Assembly: GCA_001657295.1 (NCBI GenBank)
Contig: LYSW01000001.1
Span: forward strand, 1-64,000
DNA length: 64,000 nt
Source of the DNA: Oceanicaulis sp. BBD 1991-10
GTDB lineage: Bacteria > Pseudomonadota > Alphaproteobacteria > Caulobacterales > Maricaulaceae
Reading direction: 5' to 3'
Both the position numbers and the translations under genes were made by a program. A model generated the notes under the pieces. It was not told where the DNA came from. It worked only from the letters and a program-made list of their open reading frames with translations, and made no database searches. The stretch's first letter is position 1. The number at the start of each line of letters is the position of its first letter. Shown piece after piece: positions 63,488-64,000 of this stretch.

Positions 63488-64000
63488 ATGAGCAAAGCCA
63501 AACCCTTCGCCTTCGACCGCGAGTTCGCGGCGGACGGCACCGTCCTGCGCGAGGGCGAGAAGATCCGCCGGGTGCTCACCGAGGATGAGGCGCAGGCGCT
63601 GGTCGCAACCGCCGCAGAGCAGGCGCGCATGACCGAGGAGGCCGATGCGGCGCGCGCCAGCGCGGAAGCCTTGCGTCAGGTGAGCGCAAAGCTGCAAGCG
63701 CTGCTCGCAAGGCTGGATGCGGAAAGCGAAGCGCTGCGGGAAGATGCCGCCCGCCTGGCGGTGGCGGCCGCGCACACCATCGCCGGCAAGGCGCTTGAGC
63801 AATATGGCGCGGACACGGTCGAGGCTTGTGCGAAAGAAGCCCTGACCGATTTGCGCGCCGAACCGCGCATCGCGGTTCGCGTGGCGCCGGGCCTGGCGGA
63901 CCCGATCGCCGAACGGCTTTACGCCTTCGCCGAAGCGGAAGGCCTGGAAGGCGCCGTCGTGGTCCGCGCGGACACCGAAGTCGCTGCGGGCGATTGCGTG
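63488..64000 (+). CDS. fliH: Flagellar assembly protein FliH (FlbE-like), cut by the window end
   Basis: 171 codons are visible; the 3' end is missing. A charged N-terminus with long Ala/Glu-rich helices (to about residue 95) is followed by AHTIAGKALEQYG and RAEPRIAVRVAPGLADPIAERL, the FliH/FlbE C-terminal pattern that controls the FliI ATPase. It starts at ATG 63488 with GGAGG eight bases before it, 11 bp after fliG. In Caulobacter the same position holds flbE. The frame is open to the last base. Confidence 0.85.
   Translation, partial: MSKAKPFAFDREFAADGTVLREGEKIRRVLTEDEAQALVATAAEQARMTEEADAARASAEALRQVSAKLQALLARLDAESEALREDAARLAVAAAHTIAGKALEQYGADTVEACAKEALTDLRAEPRIAVRVAPGLADPIAERLYAFAEAEGLEGAVVVRADTEVAAGDCV

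Overview
The window is a GC-rich chromosomal segment with dense genes, short gaps and many 4-bp start/stop overlaps. It looks like a stalked or swarmer alphaproteobacterium of the Caulobacterales/Maricaulales/Hyphomonadales type. The evidence is a SciP (DUF1153) cell-cycle regulator beside flagellar genes, a CtrA-type box in front of fliF, an aa3 oxidase cluster in the order ctaC-ctaD-ctaB, a class I lysyl-tRNA synthetase, a UrcA-family protein and large TonB-dependent receptors. This placement is inferred from gene content; no 16S rRNA gene is present.

Layout. 1-3 kb: cytochrome c oxidase genes (ctaC, ctaD, start of ctaB) on the minus strand. 3-11 kb: a TPR protein, tldD, two tandem paralogous TonB-dependent receptors with the same TCACA-N4-TGTGA dyad upstream, and a two-domain retropepsin-like protease. 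11-16 kb: a POT peptide transporter, yjbQ, a secreted protein that I read as a thiaminase I (thiamine pyridinylase) homologue, a DUF4349 lipoprotein and a small unknown gene. 16-21 kb: a restriction-modification pair (one-chain nuclease-methyltransferase of the type ISP/IIG kind plus an Mrr-like nuclease), with a small divergent gene. 21-31 kb: msrC, an inverted-repeat element, a YHS/DoxX pair, an M3 peptidase lipoprotein, a GNAT enzyme, a Na+/Ca2+-type exchanger, a PAS hybrid kinase with a receiver protein, and an LprI/DUF1176-like secreted protein. 31-38 kb: UrcA, apt, class I lysyl-tRNA synthetase, a TetR regulator, and an operon of amidohydrolase, two membrane proteins and an XRE regulator behind a palindromic operator candidate. 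38-43 kb: a nucleoside operon (CNT transporter, nucleoside hydrolase, ribokinase, 2OG-Fe(II) oxygenase), and a metallo-hydrolase pair flanked by a 107-bp direct duplication of the transporter's 5' end. 43-49 kb: a glycan-modification cluster (GtrII-like glucosyltransferase, GtrB, GtrA, methyltransferase), a tRNA with anticodon CAT, and a sulfotransferase-like protein. 49-64 kb: a chemoreceptor, a TonB-domain protein, lpdA, then a flagellar block: flgKL on the minus strand, fliK-flgD-flgE on the plus strand behind a sigma-54-like promoter, sciP, and fliF-fliG-fliH behind a CtrA box.

How the parts work together. The flagellar block carries both tiers of the Caulobacter-type hierarchy: a CtrA-linked early operon (fliFGH) and a sigma-54-linked hook operon (fliK-flgDE), with the CtrA antagonist SciP encoded between them. 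The nucleoside operon imports nucleosides, hydrolyses them and phosphorylates the ribose, and its fourth gene may oxidise the freed base. The most unusual item is the thiaminase I homologue: it keeps the Cys and Glu motif contexts of the known enzyme, is predicted to be secreted, carries an extra N-terminal region, and converges with a 4-bp overlap on yjbQ, a family reported to have thiamine-phosphate synthase activity.
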